A stretch of DNA of 64,000 nt from Pseudomonas yangonensis (GTDB taxonomy: Bacteria > Pseudomonadota > Gammaproteobacteria > Pseudomonadales > Pseudomonadaceae): NCBI RefSeq assembly GCF_009932725.1, contig NZ_BLJU01000007.1:164473-228472 (forward strand), given 5' to 3'. Positions 23,112 to 32,443 of the stretch are shown here, one piece after another (positions within the stretch are counted from its first letter, which is position 1; the number at the start of each line of letters is the position of its first letter). A program made the position numbers and the translations under genes. The notes under the pieces were generated by a model. It made no database searches. It was not told the DNA's origin and saw only the letters and a program-made list of their open reading frames with translations.

Positions 23112-24224
23112 ATGAACAACAACCTTGTCGCGACGTCTAGCAAGCGTAGTTACGCCACCGCAATTGGAGCCGCAGTGGCGGGCTCGCTACTGAGCTTCGC
23201 CAGCCAGGCCGAACTACGTCCGGAACTGGCTCCCGGCGGCAACTTCGCCCTGGAGAACTGGTCGCTGACCTTGCCGGTTGATGCAGACGGCAGTAACCAG
23301 GGCCGCGCCCAAACGCTGCTTCCTGACCGGCTCAGCGGGCCGCAGGGATTCACCTCCCCCTACTTTCGCACCGACAGCGACGGCGCCATGACCTTCTGGG
23401 CCCCCGCCAACGGCGCACTGTCGGCGCGCGCGAACTATGCCCGCGCCGAACTGCGGCAAATGATCGACCCCAGCTCCAACGCCGTGAACTGGGACAACCA
23501 GGGCCGCGCACACCTGGACGCACGGCTGCGCGTTCTGCAGGTACCGGTGAGCAACGGCCTGGTGGCCGTGGGCCAGATTCACGCCTATGAGGCCATGCCG
23601 CTGGCCACCCTGTACTACCAGTACGACATGGATGCACAGAACGGTCGACTCTTCGCCACCGTCAGGGAAAGCCCGGAAAGCACCGAGGAAGGCAAACGCT
23701 ATACCGTGGCGCAAGGCATTCAGCTCGGCCAGGCATTCATCTATCGCCTGGGCATGGCGCGCAACCGCGATGGCGTTGCCGAGGTGGCCATCTCGGTCAA
23801 CGGCTCACCGGCGCTCCAGGTACCACTGGACCCGGCATGGGACAGCCGTACCTTCTACTTCAAGGCCGGCGCTCTGCTGAACAGCCGCAGCGATAACGGC
23901 GAAGATGGTGCACGGGTCAAGTTCTACCGCCTGGCCACCAGCCATCCCGCTGCCGGCCTGCACATCACCCAGCTTTCCGCATTGCCACAGGCCAGCGTCG
24001 GCGCCCCTTACTCCGTTCAACTGCAATCGCGCGGAGGCGTGGGCGGCAACACCTGGCGGCTGGTCAGCGGCTTCCCCCCAGCCGGCCTGACCCTGAGCCG
24101 CGACGGCGTGCTCAGTGGCGAGCCGCAACGTGCCACGTCGATCCCCGATGATTTCACGGCGCAGATTCGCGACGCCAACGGCAACACGGTTTCCAAGAAA
24201 TTCTCCATCGTCATCAATCCCTGA
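23112..24224 (+). CDS. Secreted PL7 alginate lyase with C-terminal Ig-like domain (370 aa)
   Basis: A signal peptide (to SFASQA, about residue 33) is followed by an alginate_lyase2 (PL7) domain. The three PL7 signatures are present: RAELRQM, the catalytic QIH, and YFKAGALLN. Residues about 285-370 form an Ig-like putative-adhesion domain ([32 protein letters not shown]). The start at 23112 was preferred to 23091 because AGGA precedes it at a fair distance. It follows nasT by 240 bases, as in P. aeruginosa, but no link to nitrate is known. It could cleave host-made or external alginate. Confidence 0.88.
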   Translation: MNNNLVATSSKRSYATAIGAAVAGSLLSFASQAELRPELAPGGNFALENWSLTLPVDADGSNQGRAQTLLPDRLSGPQGFTSPYFRTDSDGAMTFWAPANGALSARANYARAELRQMIDPSSNAVNWDNQGRAHLDARLRVLQVPVSNGLVAVGQIHAYEAMPLATLYYQYDMDAQNGRLFATVRESPESTEEGKRYTVAQGIQLGQAFIYRLGMARNRDGVAEVAISVNGSPALQVPLDPAWDSRTFYFKAGALLNSRSDNGEDGARVKFYRLATSHPAAGLHITQLSALPQASVGAPYSVQLQSRGGVGGNTWRLVSGFPPAGLTLSRDGVLSGEPQRATSIPDDFTAQIRDANGNTVSKKFSIVINP

Positions 24225-24372
24225 GGCGAAGCTCGATGATGGTTGGCTGAGTCCCCGGGGCTCAGCCAGCACTCGACAGAATTCCCCGCTGCGCTTATCT
24301 TCTCGCCAGGCCGCCAGCTGCGGCCAACGTCGCTCGGACGGTTCCGGGCGCTCACGTACTCCCGAGGAAATC

Positions 24373-25596
24373 ATGGCCGAGAAAGCCAAGCGCCGCTTTG
24401 CGCGCATCGATCGTCTCCCCCCCTACGTCTTCAACATCACCGCCGAACTGAAGATGGCCGCGCGCCGCCGCGGTGAGGACATCATCGACTTTTCCATGGG
24501 CAACCCCGACGGTGCGACTCCGCCGCACATCGTCGAGAAGCTCGTGCAGGTCGCCCAGCGTGAAGACACCCACGGCTACTCCACCTCACGCGGTATTCCC
24601 CGTCTGCGCCGCGCCATCTCGCACTGGTACAAGGACCGCTACGAGGTGGAGATCGATCCGGAAAGCGAAGCCATCGTCACCATCGGTTCCAAGGAAGGCC
24701 TGGCGCACCTGATGCTGGCCACTCTGGATCATGGCGACACCGTACTGGTGCCCAACCCCAGCTACCCGATCCATATCTACGGCGCGGTGATCGCTGGCGC
24801 CCAGGTGCGTTCCGTGCCGCTGGTGCCGGGCGTGGACTTCTTCGCCGAACTGGAACGCGCCATCCGCGAGTCGATTCCCAAGCCGAAGATGATGATTCTC
24901 GGCTTCCCCTCCAACCCCACGGCGCAGTGCGTGGAGCTGGACTTCTTCGAGCGCGTGGTGACCCTGGCCAAGCAGTACGACGTACTGGTGGTGCACGATT
25001 TGGCCTACGCCGACATCGTCTACGACGGCTGGAAGGCACCGTCGATCATGCAGGTCCCAGGCGCCAAGGACATCGCGGTGGAGTTCTTCACCCTGTCCAA
25101 GAGCTACAACATGGCCGGCTGGCGGATCGGCTTCATGGTCGGCAACCCCGAGCTGGTCAGCGCCCTGGCACGCATCAAGAGCTATCACGACTACGGCACC
25201 TTCACCCCGCTGCAGGTAGCGGCCATCGCGGCGCTGGAAGGCGACCAGCAGTGCGTGCTGGATATCGCCGAGCAATATCGTCAGCGCCGCAATCTGTTGG
25301 TCAAGGGCCTGCACGAGATCGGCTGGATGGTGGAAAAGCCAAAGGCTTCCATGTACGTCTGGGCCAAGATTCCCGAGGCCTACGCTCATCTGGGCTCGCT
25401 GGAGTTCGCCAAGAAGCTGCTGGCAGAGGCCAAGGTCTGCGTCTCGCCCGGTCTGGGCTTCGGCGACTACGGCGACGACCACGTGCGCTTCGCCCTGATC
25501 GAGAATCAGGACCGCACGCGCCAGGCGCTACGCGGCATCAAGGCGATGTTCCGCGCCGACGGCCTGCTACCGGGCAAGCCGACCAGGGCCGAGTGA
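24373..25596 (+). CDS. alaC: Alanine-forming aminotransferase, AlaC-like (407 aa)
   Basis: Fold type I PLP aminotransferase. The Schiff-base lysine is in [14 protein letters not shown]; substrate carboxylate and cofactor residues appear in [14 protein letters not shown] and [13 protein letters not shown]. The N-terminal [15 protein letters not shown] is typical of AlaC, which makes alanine from pyruvate and glutamate. A ribosome site GAGGAA precedes the ATG. A clear terminator follows. Confidence 0.9.
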   Translation: MAEKAKRRFARIDRLPPYVFNITAELKMAARRRGEDIIDFSMGNPDGATPPHIVEKLVQVAQREDTHGYSTSRGIPRLRRAISHWYKDRYEVEIDPESEAIVTIGSKEGLAHLMLATLDHGDTVLVPNPSYPIHIYGAVIAGAQVRSVPLVPGVDFFAELERAIRESIPKPKMMILGFPSNPTAQCVELDFFERVVTLAKQYDVLVVHDLAYADIVYDGWKAPSIMQVPGAKDIAVEFFTLSKSYNMAGWRIGFMVGNPELVSALARIKSYHDYGTFTPLQVAAIAALEGDQQCVLDIAEQYRQRRNLLVKGLHEIGWMVEKPKASMYVWAKIPEAYAHLGSLEFAKKLLAEAKVCVSPGLGFGDYGDDHVRFALIENQDRTRQALRGIKAMFRADGLLPGKPTRAE

Positions 25597-25605
25597 GCGA
25601 TCACT

Positions 25606-25629
25606 AAGGGCGCCGTCAGGCGCCCTTTT
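25606..25629 (+). terminator. Intrinsic terminator of the aminotransferase gene
   Basis: AAGGGCGCC, a GTCA loop, GGCGCCCTT and TTTT. Confidence 0.9.
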
Positions 25630-25763
25630 CGTTATGCGAAGGGAAACTGACAAGTTCTGCGACAATTAGGGACGTTAGCCCAGGCTAAGCGGTAGTTTCG
25701 GGTAATTGCCGGACAAAGTGAACGTCCGTACACTGCGCGCCCCTCCTCCTACGGTTTCCCCAA

Positions 25764-26486
25764 ATGCTCTTCGTTTTGCGCATGCTGCTCATGGGCGTGC
25801 ATTTCGTTTTCGCCGGCCTGGGCGGTCTGCTGCTCGGTCTGTGCCGCCCCTTCAACCCCGACAACAGCCGCCTCTGTGCACGCCTCTATTCGTTGCCTGC
25901 CTTGTGCCTGCTGCGCCTGAAGCTGAAGACTGATGTTCGCCCTCTGCTGGAGCATCAGCGTTCCTGCGTGATCATCGCCAACCACCAGTCCAATTTCGAC
26001 CTCTACGTGCTCGGCCGCGTGGTGCCGAAACGTACCGTGAGCATCGGCAAGAAGAGCCTCAAATGGGTGCCCTTTTTCGGTCAGCTGTACTGGCTGGCCG
26101 GCAACGTGCTGATCGACCGCAGCAATGCCGCTGCCGCCAAGCGCGCGATGCTCACCACCACGGAAACCCTGCGCCATCGCGACACCTCGATCTGGGTCTT
26201 CCCGGAGGGTACGCGCAACCTCGGCCGCGGCCTGCTGCCGTTCAAAAAGGGCGCGTTCCAAATGGCCATCACAGCGGGCGTGCCGATCATCCCGGTATGC
26301 GTGAGCAACTACAGCAAAGCCATGCGCCTGAACCGTTGGGACAGCGGTCGTATTCTGATTCGCGCGCTACCGGCGATCCCCACCGCAGGGCTGAGCCTGG
26401 ACGACATGCCCGCGCTGATCGAGCGCTGCCAGCAGACCATGAGTGAGTGCATTGCCAGCATGGATCAAGAGCTGGCCACGGCGTAA
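25764..26486 (+). CDS. 1-acyl-sn-glycerol-3-phosphate acyltransferase, PlsC-type (240 aa)
   Basis: Inner-membrane enzyme that makes phosphatidate. An N-terminal membrane segment (LLMGVHFVFAGLGGLLLGL) precedes the acyltransferase motif I NHQSNFD (H-x4-D), and FPEGTRN is motif III. Length fits. There is no good ribosome site before the ATG at 25764, so the exact start is less sure. Pseudomonads carry several paralogues, so a specific symbol is not assigned. Confidence 0.88.
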   Translation: MLFVLRMLLMGVHFVFAGLGGLLLGLCRPFNPDNSRLCARLYSLPALCLLRLKLKTDVRPLLEHQRSCVIIANHQSNFDLYVLGRVVPKRTVSIGKKSLKWVPFFGQLYWLAGNVLIDRSNAAAAKRAMLTTTETLRHRDTSIWVFPEGTRNLGRGLLPFKKGAFQMAITAGVPIIPVCVSNYSKAMRLNRWDSGRILIRALPAIPTAGLSLDDMPALIERCQQTMSECIASMDQELATA

Positions 26487-26490
26487 GTGA

Positions 26491-26528
26491 TGGCGCGGGT
26501 TGCCGGGGAGAAACGACAACCCGCGCCA
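26491..26528 (+). terminator. Perfect 12-base stem after the acyltransferase gene
   Basis: TGGCGCGGGTTG and its exact complement are separated by 14 bases. No T-run follows, so it may be rho-assisted or a processing hairpin. Confidence 0.5.
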
Positions 26529-26632
26529 GCCATCAAACTGATCGATAGTTACTCTGCAGAGCATCCATTATTCAATCGAAATGACTTGAGCGATTCTGTG
26601 CCCACGCCAACGCCTGACCTGGAGCACAGAAC

Positions 26633-26827
26633 ATGTCCCGCCTCTCTCAAGCCGCCCGTAACGGCGCCCTCGCCGCCATCGGCCTGTATCTGATCAGCAC
26701 CTCCACGGTACTGGTCCTGAGCTACGCCACCCTGCAGCCCAGTACACCGACCTTCGAACAGCCGGGTCCGCTGCACAGTCTGATCGGCCAGTTGCCAGCC
26801 CTGCTCGGCGCTGTTTCTCCGGGTTGA
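26633..26827 (+). CDS. Small membrane protein of unknown function (64 aa)
   Basis: A basic N-terminus is followed by one hydrophobic helix (GALAAIGLYLISTSTVLVLSY, shortened) and a proline-rich tail. GGAG lies about nine bases before the ATG and codon use matches neighbours. A second small gene follows ten bases after its stop. I do not recognise the family; it may be an inner-membrane small protein. Confidence 0.55.
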   Translation: MSRLSQAARNGALAAIGLYLISTSTVLVLSYATLQPSTPTFEQPGPLHSLIGQLPALLGAVSPG

Positions 26828-26837
26828 GTGGGCAATC

Positions 26838-27080
26838 ATGATCAGGAAGCAACGTACCCGCCTGCTGATGCTGGCCAGCCTGTCTCTGCTGACGACCCTG
26901 CTGGCACTCAGCGGCGCCGGCAAGAGCTCGGCCGGCGCCGTGGCACGCAATATCGAATGCAGCCATAAACTGTCCCACCACCTCGACCTGGCAGAAAGCC
27001 TCAAGCGACAGCGCAGCAGCCCGCCACCGAGCCGAAGCGAACAACTCTCGCCCTACTTCGTACCAGCCAAGCACGCATGA
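26838..27080 (+). CDS. Small exported or membrane protein of unknown function (80 aa)
   Basis: The N-terminus RKQRTRLLMLASLSLLTTLL looks like a signal or anchor; the rest is basic and hydrophilic with SPPPSRSEQL. It lies ten bases after the preceding small gene and ends at a strong terminator, so the two form a short operon. No family recognised and no clear ribosome site beyond the preceding gene, suggesting coupled translation. Confidence 0.5.
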   Translation: MIRKQRTRLLMLASLSLLTTLLALSGAGKSSAGAVARNIECSHKLSHHLDLAESLKRQRSSPPPSRSEQLSPYFVPAKHA

Positions 27081-27104
27081 AAAAGCCCGGTCAACCGGGC
27101 TTTT
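27081..27104. terminator. Bidirectional intrinsic terminator
   Basis: AAAAGCCCGG, a TCAA loop and CCGGGCTTTT, between the convergent small-protein operon and the amidotransferase gene. Confidence 0.9.
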
Positions 27105-27122
27105 ACTTGGTTCGAATCAGGC

Positions 27123-27848
27123 TCAGCCCTTGGCCGACCTGCCCTGCGCCACGAAACGCATCATCCACTCCGCCACGGCATTGCCCTGCTGCGAATGTTT
27201 GAGGCTGTCCACGCCTTGCTGGTAGATCTGTTCACCGAGATGCTGCTGACGCAGGTCGAGCAATGCACGTGAATAGTCGTGAACGAATTCCGGATGCCCC
27301 TGGAAGCACAGCACCTGGTCTTCGATATGGTAGGCGCCAATCGGGCAGAAATCGCTGGAAGCCAGCAGCGTGGCCTTCTCCGGCAGTCGGGTGACCTGAT
27401 CCTGGTGGCTGATCAGCAGCTGCAGCTCGTCCAGCGCCGGAGTCATCCACTCGGGTTTGTTCTCCAGGCGATAGCTGTGTACGCCCACGCCCCAACCCTG
27501 CTCGGCACGTTCGGCCTTGCCGCCCAGCAGCAGCGCCAACAGCTGATGACCGAAGCAGATGCCCAGCAGCTTGTCGCCACGCTTGTAGCGCTCAAGCAGA
27601 TATTCCTTGAGCGTCTGAATCCAGGGTTCGCTGCCAAAGGAATCGGCCTTGCTGCCGGTTACCAGATAGGCATCGAATTTCTCGCTATCGGGCGGGTAAT
27701 GCCCCTCCACCACGTTGTAGACACTGAACTCCGCCGCCACCGGCTGTTGAGCGAAGAGTTGCTCGAACATACGGCCGTAGCCCTGATACTGGTCGACCAG
27801 TTCGGGGCGGAGGATGTCAGTTTCCAGAATGCAGATACGCAGTGACAT
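27123..27848 (-). CDS. Class I glutamine amidotransferase-like protein (241 aa)
   Basis: Stand-alone GATase1 domain. The nucleophile elbow LGICFGHQLLA carries the catalytic cysteine and FQGHPEF carries the histidine. Free-standing members often act as gamma-glutamyl hydrolases or peptidases on small nitrogen compounds, but the substrate is not evident here. The start MSLRICI was chosen over a seven-residue extension. It matches a conserved gene near the fatty-acid pair in P. aeruginosa. Confidence 0.87.
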   Translation of the reverse strand: MSLRICILETDILRPELVDQYQGYGRMFEQLFAQQPVAAEFSVYNVVEGHYPPDSEKFDAYLVTGSKADSFGSEPWIQTLKEYLLERYKRGDKLLGICFGHQLLALLLGGKAERAEQGWGVGVHSYRLENKPEWMTPALDELQLLISHQDQVTRLPEKATLLASSDFCPIGAYHIEDQVLCFQGHPEFVHDYSRALLDLRQQHLGEQIYQQGVDSLKHSQQGNAVAEWMMRFVAQGRSAKG

Positions 27849-27960
27849 GAGGTTTCCTGTGGCAAGCACGACGTGCGGGGAATTTGTGCGTTTTACTTAA
27901 CACATGAATCTGCACAAAGAAATACCCGCCCTTATTTTTAGTGATATTTGCATGCGTTTC

Positions 27961-28011
27961 CCGCTGTGCAAGGCACCGAACGATCGTCAATTAAAATTGA
28001 CAGCACAGCGG
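27961..28011. promoter_or_regulatory. Nested palindromes upstream of a tiny two-gene operon
   Basis: Outer arms CCGCTGTGC (27961-27969) and GCACAGCGG (28003-28011) pair perfectly. Inside is GTCAATT, AA, AATTGAC (27986-28001), a perfect seven-base dyad. The region 27900-28000 is AT-rich compared with its surroundings. It may be an operator for either the small operon at 28147 or the divergent amidotransferase gene. Confidence 0.5.
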
Positions 28012-28146
28012 CGCACAGGTGCAGCGTCAGGCACCATCATCCGCTTCGATAGTTACCATGCACAGCATTAGCTTCTGTGATTGCCAGCTCGCGACCAATA
28101 TCGGCACATCGGGCCATCGCCCTCATCGCACAGAAGGACATTGATC

Positions 28147-28257
28147 ATGAGCATCTACGCCGCACTCGCCAGCTTCGCCGCCGCCTCCGCGTTCCAGACC
28201 GCTGCACCGGTTCGTCCCGAGCAGGCTGCTGCAGCCCGCGACGTTCGTCCCAGCTGA
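28147..28257 (+). CDS. Tiny protein, 36 aa, unknown function
   Basis: Reads MSIYAALASFAAASAFQT and continues with an alanine/proline-rich tail ending in RDVRPS. AGAAGGA lies eight bases before the ATG, a strong ribosome site, and codon use is normal for the replicon. A second small gene starts 21 bases after its stop. Too short for family recognition; the N-terminal half could be an amphipathic or short membrane helix. Confidence 0.5.
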   Translation: MSIYAALASFAAASAFQTAAPVRPEQAAAARDVRPS

Positions 28258-28278
28258 GACGACCGCAGGAGAGCAGCC

Positions 28279-28479
28279 ATGCACAGCCAACTCAGCCTGG
28301 ACGCCTACGGCGTCACCTATGTTCACCTGCAAGACGGCGGCCTGCAATTCGAAAGCGAAGCCGCGCTGCTGCTCGAAGACGGCAGCATGCTGACCTTGCG
28401 CATGCCGACCCGGCACAGCGAGATGCTGGCGATTCATGAAGCAGTCTGCATTCAGCAGGGCTGGTGCCAGCGGATCTGA
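28279..28479 (+). CDS. Small protein of unknown function (66 aa)
   Basis: Begins MHSQLSLDAYGVTYVHL, predominantly beta-type with alternating hydrophobic residues, two cysteines near the C-terminus (VCIQQGWC). AGGAGAG lies just before the ATG. Probably co-transcribed with the 36-residue gene upstream. It ends before a bidirectional terminator. No family recognised. Confidence 0.6.
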   Translation: MHSQLSLDAYGVTYVHLQDGGLQFESEAALLLEDGSMLTLRMPTRHSEMLAIHEAVCIQQGWCQRI

Positions 28480-28491
28480 GGCGGCTTTGGC

Positions 28492-28526
28492 GAAAGAAGA
28501 AACGGCCCATAGGGCCGTCTTCTTTC
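28492..28526. terminator. Bidirectional terminator between the small operon and fadB-like gene
   Basis: GAAAGAAGA, one unpaired A, ACGGCCC, an ATA loop and the complements GGGCCGT and TCTTCTTTC. It separates two convergent units. Confidence 0.85.
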
Positions 28527-28541
28527 AGGGCCTAGGGCGCC

Positions 28542-30686
28542 TTAGAAACGCTCGTCACGGGCTGCCTTTTCCAGCAACAGTGCAGGCGGCAGAAAGCGCT
28601 CACCATACTGCTCGGCCAGATACTGCGCACGCGCGACGAAGTCCTTCACGCCGTACTGGTTGATGAACTGCAGCGCACCGCCGGTCCAGGCGGCGAAACC
28701 GATGCCGAAGATCGAGCCGATGTTGGCGTCGGCCACCGACCTCAGCACGCCCTCCTCCATACAACGCACCGTCTCGATGGCCTGGATGAACAGGATGCGA
28801 TCACGTACGTCTTCCTGCGGAATCTGCGCATCGGCCTTCTCGAAGCGCGCCTTGAGCTCCGGCCACAGGTACTTCCGGCCCGTGGCCGGATATTCGTAGA
28901 AGCCCATGCCCGCCGCCTTGCCTGGCCGCTTGTACTCGTTAAGCATCAAGTCGATGACGGCAAAGGCCGGGTGCTCGGGGACGGTCTTGCCCTCGGCCGT
29001 CAGGTCCTTGATGGTCTGCTGGCGGATATGATTCATCAGGCTCATAGACACTTCGTCGCTGATGGCCAGCGGCCCGACCGGCATGCCGGCCTTGCGCGCC
29101 TCGTTCTCGATCATCGCTGCGCTGACGCCTTCGCCGAGCATGGCCAGGCCTTCATTGGTGAAGGTGCCGAACACGCGCGAGGTGAAGAAGCCGCGGCTGT
29201 CGTTGACCACGATGGGCGTCTTCCTGATCTGCATGACGTAGTCGAAGCCACGCGCTAGGGTCTCGTCCGAGGTCTGCTCGCCACGGATGATCTCCACCAG
29301 CGGCATCTTGTCCACCGGGCTGAAGAAATGCAGGCCGATGAATTTCTCCGGTTTTGCCACGGCAGTGGCCAGGCCGGTGATCGGCAGCGTCGAGGTGTTG
29401 GAGGCGATCACCGCATCGCTCAGCGCCGCGGCCTCGGCGGCAGCGGTGACCTTGCCCTTGAGCGCACGGTCCTCGAACACCGCTTCGATGATCAGGTCGC
29501 AGCCCTCGAAGTCTGCCTCGCTATCGGTGGCCTTGATCAGCCCCAGAAAGGCCTCGCGCTGCTCGGCCGTCATGTGGCCCTTGCCAACCTTCTTGTCCAG
29601 CAGCTTGGCCGAGTAGCTCTTGCCCTTCTCCGCCGCTTCGAGGGAAACATCCTTGAGCACCACCTGGATGCCGGCCGCTGCCGATACGTAGGCGATGCCA
29701 GCGCCCATCATGCCTGCACCGAGCACGCCGACCTTCTTCGTCTGGGTTTTCGGGTAACCCTGCGGACGCGAGCCACCGGCGTTGATCTCGTTGAGCTGGA
29801 ACCAGAAGGTGCCGATCATGTTCTTCGCCACCTGACCGCAGGTCAGCTCGGTAAAGTAGCGCGCCTCGATGATCTGCGCGGTGTCGAAATCGACCTGCGC
29901 GCCCTCGACGGCGGCGCACATGATCTTCTCCGGCGCCGGGAAGCAACCCTTGGTCTTGTCGCGCAGCACGCTCGGGGCGATGGCCAGCATCTGCGCCACG
30001 TTCGGCGAGCTGGGCGTGCCGCCGGGAATCTTGTAGCCCTGCACGTCCCACGGCTGTTTGGCGGCCGGGTTGGCGACGATCCAGGCGCGAGCCTTGGCCA
30101 GCATCTCTTCGCGGTCACTGGCCAGGTCGTGGATCAGACCAGCCTTGAGCGCGGCGTCCGGGCGTACCTTCTTGCCCTCGGCCAGGTACGGCAGGGCCTT
30201 TTCCAGGCCAAGCAGGCGCACCATGCGCACCACCCCGCCACCGCCCGGCAGCAGACCTAGGGTGACCTCCGGCAGGCCCAGTTGCACGTGGTTTTCGTTC
30301 AGCGCGATGCGGTGATGGCAGGCCAGGGCGATTTCCCAGCCGCCGCCCAGCGCCGCACCGTTGATGGCGGCGACCACGGGCTTGCCAAGGGTTTCCAGGC
30401 GGCGCAGCTGACCCTTGATTCTCAGGATCATCTCGTAGAAGCCCTGGGCCTCGGCCTGGGTGACCTTGATCAGTTCATTGAGGTCGCCGCCAGCGAAGAA
30501 GGTCTTCTTCGCCGAGGTGACGATCACCCCGGCGATCGAGTCCCTTTCCGCTTCCAGGCGGTCGACGATCTGGCCCATGGCCTCGCGGTACACCGCGTTC
30601 ATGGTATTGGCGCTCTGGCCGGGCATGTCCATGGTCAGGACGACGATATTGTCCTGGCCCTTTTCGTAACGGATGGCGTCAGTCAT
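28542..30686 (-). CDS. fadB: Multifunctional fatty-acid oxidation enzyme, FadB/FadJ-like (714 aa)
   Basis: Hydration and dehydrogenation steps of beta-oxidation. The N-terminal enoyl-CoA hydratase domain (to about residue 200) has AAINGAALGGGWEIALA and the LGLPEVTLGLLPGGGG stretch with catalytic glutamates. The 3-hydroxyacyl-CoA dehydrogenase domain follows, with NAD site LGAGMMGAGIAYVSA and GLHFFSPVDKMPLVE. The thiolase partner gene lies 98 bases upstream on the same strand across a REP pair. It resembles the PA1737-type enzyme of P. aeruginosa; several paralogues exist, so the symbol is provisional. Confidence 0.88.
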   Translation of the reverse strand: MTDAIRYEKGQDNIVVLTMDMPGQSANTMNAVYREAMGQIVDRLEAERDSIAGVIVTSAKKTFFAGGDLNELIKVTQAEAQGFYEMILRIKGQLRRLETLGKPVVAAINGAALGGGWEIALACHHRIALNENHVQLGLPEVTLGLLPGGGGVVRMVRLLGLEKALPYLAEGKKVRPDAALKAGLIHDLASDREEMLAKARAWIVANPAAKQPWDVQGYKIPGGTPSSPNVAQMLAIAPSVLRDKTKGCFPAPEKIMCAAVEGAQVDFDTAQIIEARYFTELTCGQVAKNMIGTFWFQLNEINAGGSRPQGYPKTQTKKVGVLGAGMMGAGIAYVSAAAGIQVVLKDVSLEAAEKGKSYSAKLLDKKVGKGHMTAEQREAFLGLIKATDSEADFEGCDLIIEAVFEDRALKGKVTAAAEAAALSDAVIASNTSTLPITGLATAVAKPEKFIGLHFFSPVDKMPLVEIIRGEQTSDETLARGFDYVMQIRKTPIVVNDSRGFFTSRVFGTFTNEGLAMLGEGVSAAMIENEARKAGMPVGPLAISDEVSMSLMNHIRQQTIKDLTAEGKTVPEHPAFAVIDLMLNEYKRPGKAAGMGFYEYPATGRKYLWPELKARFEKADAQIPQEDVRDRILFIQAIETVRCMEEGVLRSVADANIGSIFGIGFAAWTGGALQFINQYGVKDFVARAQYLAEQYGERFLPPALLLEKAARDERF

Positions 30687-30713
30687 TTACCTGTTCCTTT
30701 TCGGCGCTGGGCC

Positions 30714-30774
30714 GTAGGAGCGAGCTTTGCTCGCGAAGGGTTGTGCCAGGTTCGCGAGCAGAGCTCGCTCCCAC
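30714..30774. repeat. Inverted pair of Pseudomonas REP elements (GTAGGAGCGAGC type)
   Basis: GTAGGAGCGAGCTTTGCTCG at one end and its inverted form CGAGCAGAGCTCGCTCCCAC at the other, around GAAGGGTTGTGCCAGGTTCG. It lies between the thiolase and the fadB-like gene. Confidence 0.85.
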
Positions 30775-30784
30775 AAGAACCCAA

Positions 30785-31990
30785 TCAAATACGTTCGATG
30801 ATGGTGGCGATACCCATACCGCCGCCTACGCAGAGCGTGGCCAGGCCGTAGCGCAACTGACGCTTCTCCAGCTCGTCGAGCAGCGTGCCGAGGATGGCGC
30901 AGCCGGTGGCGCCCAGCGGGTGGCCCATGGCGATGGAGCCGCCGTTGACGTTGACCTTGTCCTCGGCAACGCCCATGTCCTTCATGAACTTCATCACCAC
31001 CGAGGCGAAGGCCTCGTTGACCTCGAACAGATCGATGTCGTCGATGGACAACCCCGCCTTGGCCAGCGCCTTGCGCGTGGCCGGCGCCGGGCCGGTGAGC
31101 ATGATGGTCGGGTCGGTACTGGTCACGGCGGTGGCGACGATGCGCGCGCGCGGCTTCAGCCCCAGTTCCTTGCCCTTGGCTTCGGAGCCGATCAGCATCA
31201 ACGCCGCGCCGTCGACGATGCCGGAGCTGTTGCCGGGCGTATGCACATGCTCGATACGCTCGACATGGCTGTAAACGCGCAAAGCTGTGGAATCGAAGCC
31301 CATCTGCCCCATCATCTCGAAGCTCGGCTTGAGCTTGCCGAGGCCTTCGACGGTCGAGTCGCCACGGATGAATTCGTCATGGTCGAGCAGCACGATGCCG
31401 TTCTGGTCGGTCACCGGCACCAGTGACCTGGCGAACGAACCATCGGCGCTGGCGCGCGCGGCCTTCTGCTGCGAGCGCAGGGCGAAGGCATCGACATCGG
31501 CGCGGCTGAAGCCCTCCAGCGTGGCGATCAGGTCGGCGCCGATGCCCTGCGGGACGAAATTGCTGTGCATGTTGGTTTCCGGGTCCATGACCCAGGCACC
31601 GCCGTCCGAGCCCATGGGCACGCGCGACATGGACTCCACGCCGCCGACCACCACCAGATCCTCGAAACCGGAGCGCACCTTCATCGCGCCCATGTTCACC
31701 GCCTCCAGGCCCGAGGCGCAGAAGCGGTTGAGCTGCACGCCGGCGACACTGATGTCCCAGTCCGCGACCATGGCGGCGGTCTTGGCAATATCGGCGCCCT
31801 GATCGCCCACGGGCGTCACGCAGCCCAGCACGATGTCGTCCACCTGGCTGGTATCCAGGTCGTTGCGCACCTGCAGCGCCCGCAACAGGCCGGCAACCAG
31901 TTGCACCGGCTTGACGCTGTACAGTGCACCATCCTTCTTGCCCTTGCCACGGGGCGTGCGCACCGCGTCGAAAATATATGCTTCGGTCAT
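30785..31990 (-). CDS. fadA: Acetyl-CoA C-acyltransferase, thiolase (401 aa)
   Basis: Last step of beta-oxidation, releasing acetyl-CoA. The nucleophile is in [18 protein letters not shown] and [14 protein letters not shown] supply the other catalytic residues, and CVGGGMG is the C-terminal cysteine motif. The start [15 protein letters not shown] is the family start. The gene leads the fadB-like gene, so both are probably one unit. Several thiolase paralogues exist, so the symbol is provisional. Confidence 0.88.
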   Translation of the reverse strand: MTEAYIFDAVRTPRGKGKKDGALYSVKPVQLVAGLLRALQVRNDLDTSQVDDIVLGCVTPVGDQGADIAKTAAMVADWDISVAGVQLNRFCASGLEAVNMGAMKVRSGFEDLVVVGGVESMSRVPMGSDGGAWVMDPETNMHSNFVPQGIGADLIATLEGFSRADVDAFALRSQQKAARASADGSFARSLVPVTDQNGIVLLDHDEFIRGDSTVEGLGKLKPSFEMMGQMGFDSTALRVYSHVERIEHVHTPGNSSGIVDGAALMLIGSEAKGKELGLKPRARIVATAVTSTDPTIMLTGPAPATRKALAKAGLSIDDIDLFEVNEAFASVVMKFMKDMGVAEDKVNVNGGSIAMGHPLGATGCAILGTLLDELEKRQLRYGLATLCVGGGMGIATIIERI

Positions 31991-32131
31991 GGCGTCCTCG
32001 GAGACTAATACGGCGCTGGCGGAACAGGTTGCCCCAACCACGCATGTTCATATTGAGCCTGCCTACCATAGCGCCGAGGCGTTGGGGCTCAATGACCGAA
32101 GCGCTCAGCGCCATTGACCACTGAGCTCAGA

Positions 32132-32145
32132 CGAACGGTCGTTTG
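32132..32145. promoter_or_regulatory. PsrA-like operator candidate upstream of the thiolase gene
   Basis: CGAACGGTCGTTTG has the form of the PsrA dyad (C/G-AAAC, spacer, GTTT-G/C) with one mismatch in one arm. It lies 142 bases before the thiolase start. PsrA controls beta-oxidation genes in pseudomonads, which makes the site plausible but unproven. Confidence 0.3.
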
Positions 32146-32443
32146 ACCTCCAAGAAGCGGTGAAGCTTCCGCAGACTGTCTGCCTCAAGCCTCGCTGCCC
32201 GGTGACCCGGATCTATGCATAGCCCGAAGTTCTAACCAAGGATCATTAGCAACCAAGTCATCTAAAGGACCACTGATGCCAGCCCTAGAGTTAATTCTGT
32301 TCCCGCCACCAAACGGGTTCAGGGAGCCGCTGCCGGGACATGCCGGGGCGGTGAATCAGAACCACGCCCAGGCGTGATACAGCGATCTGCCAGGCAGTAA
32401 GGCAGCACCCAACGCCACCCATAACAACAAAAGGCACGCGGCC

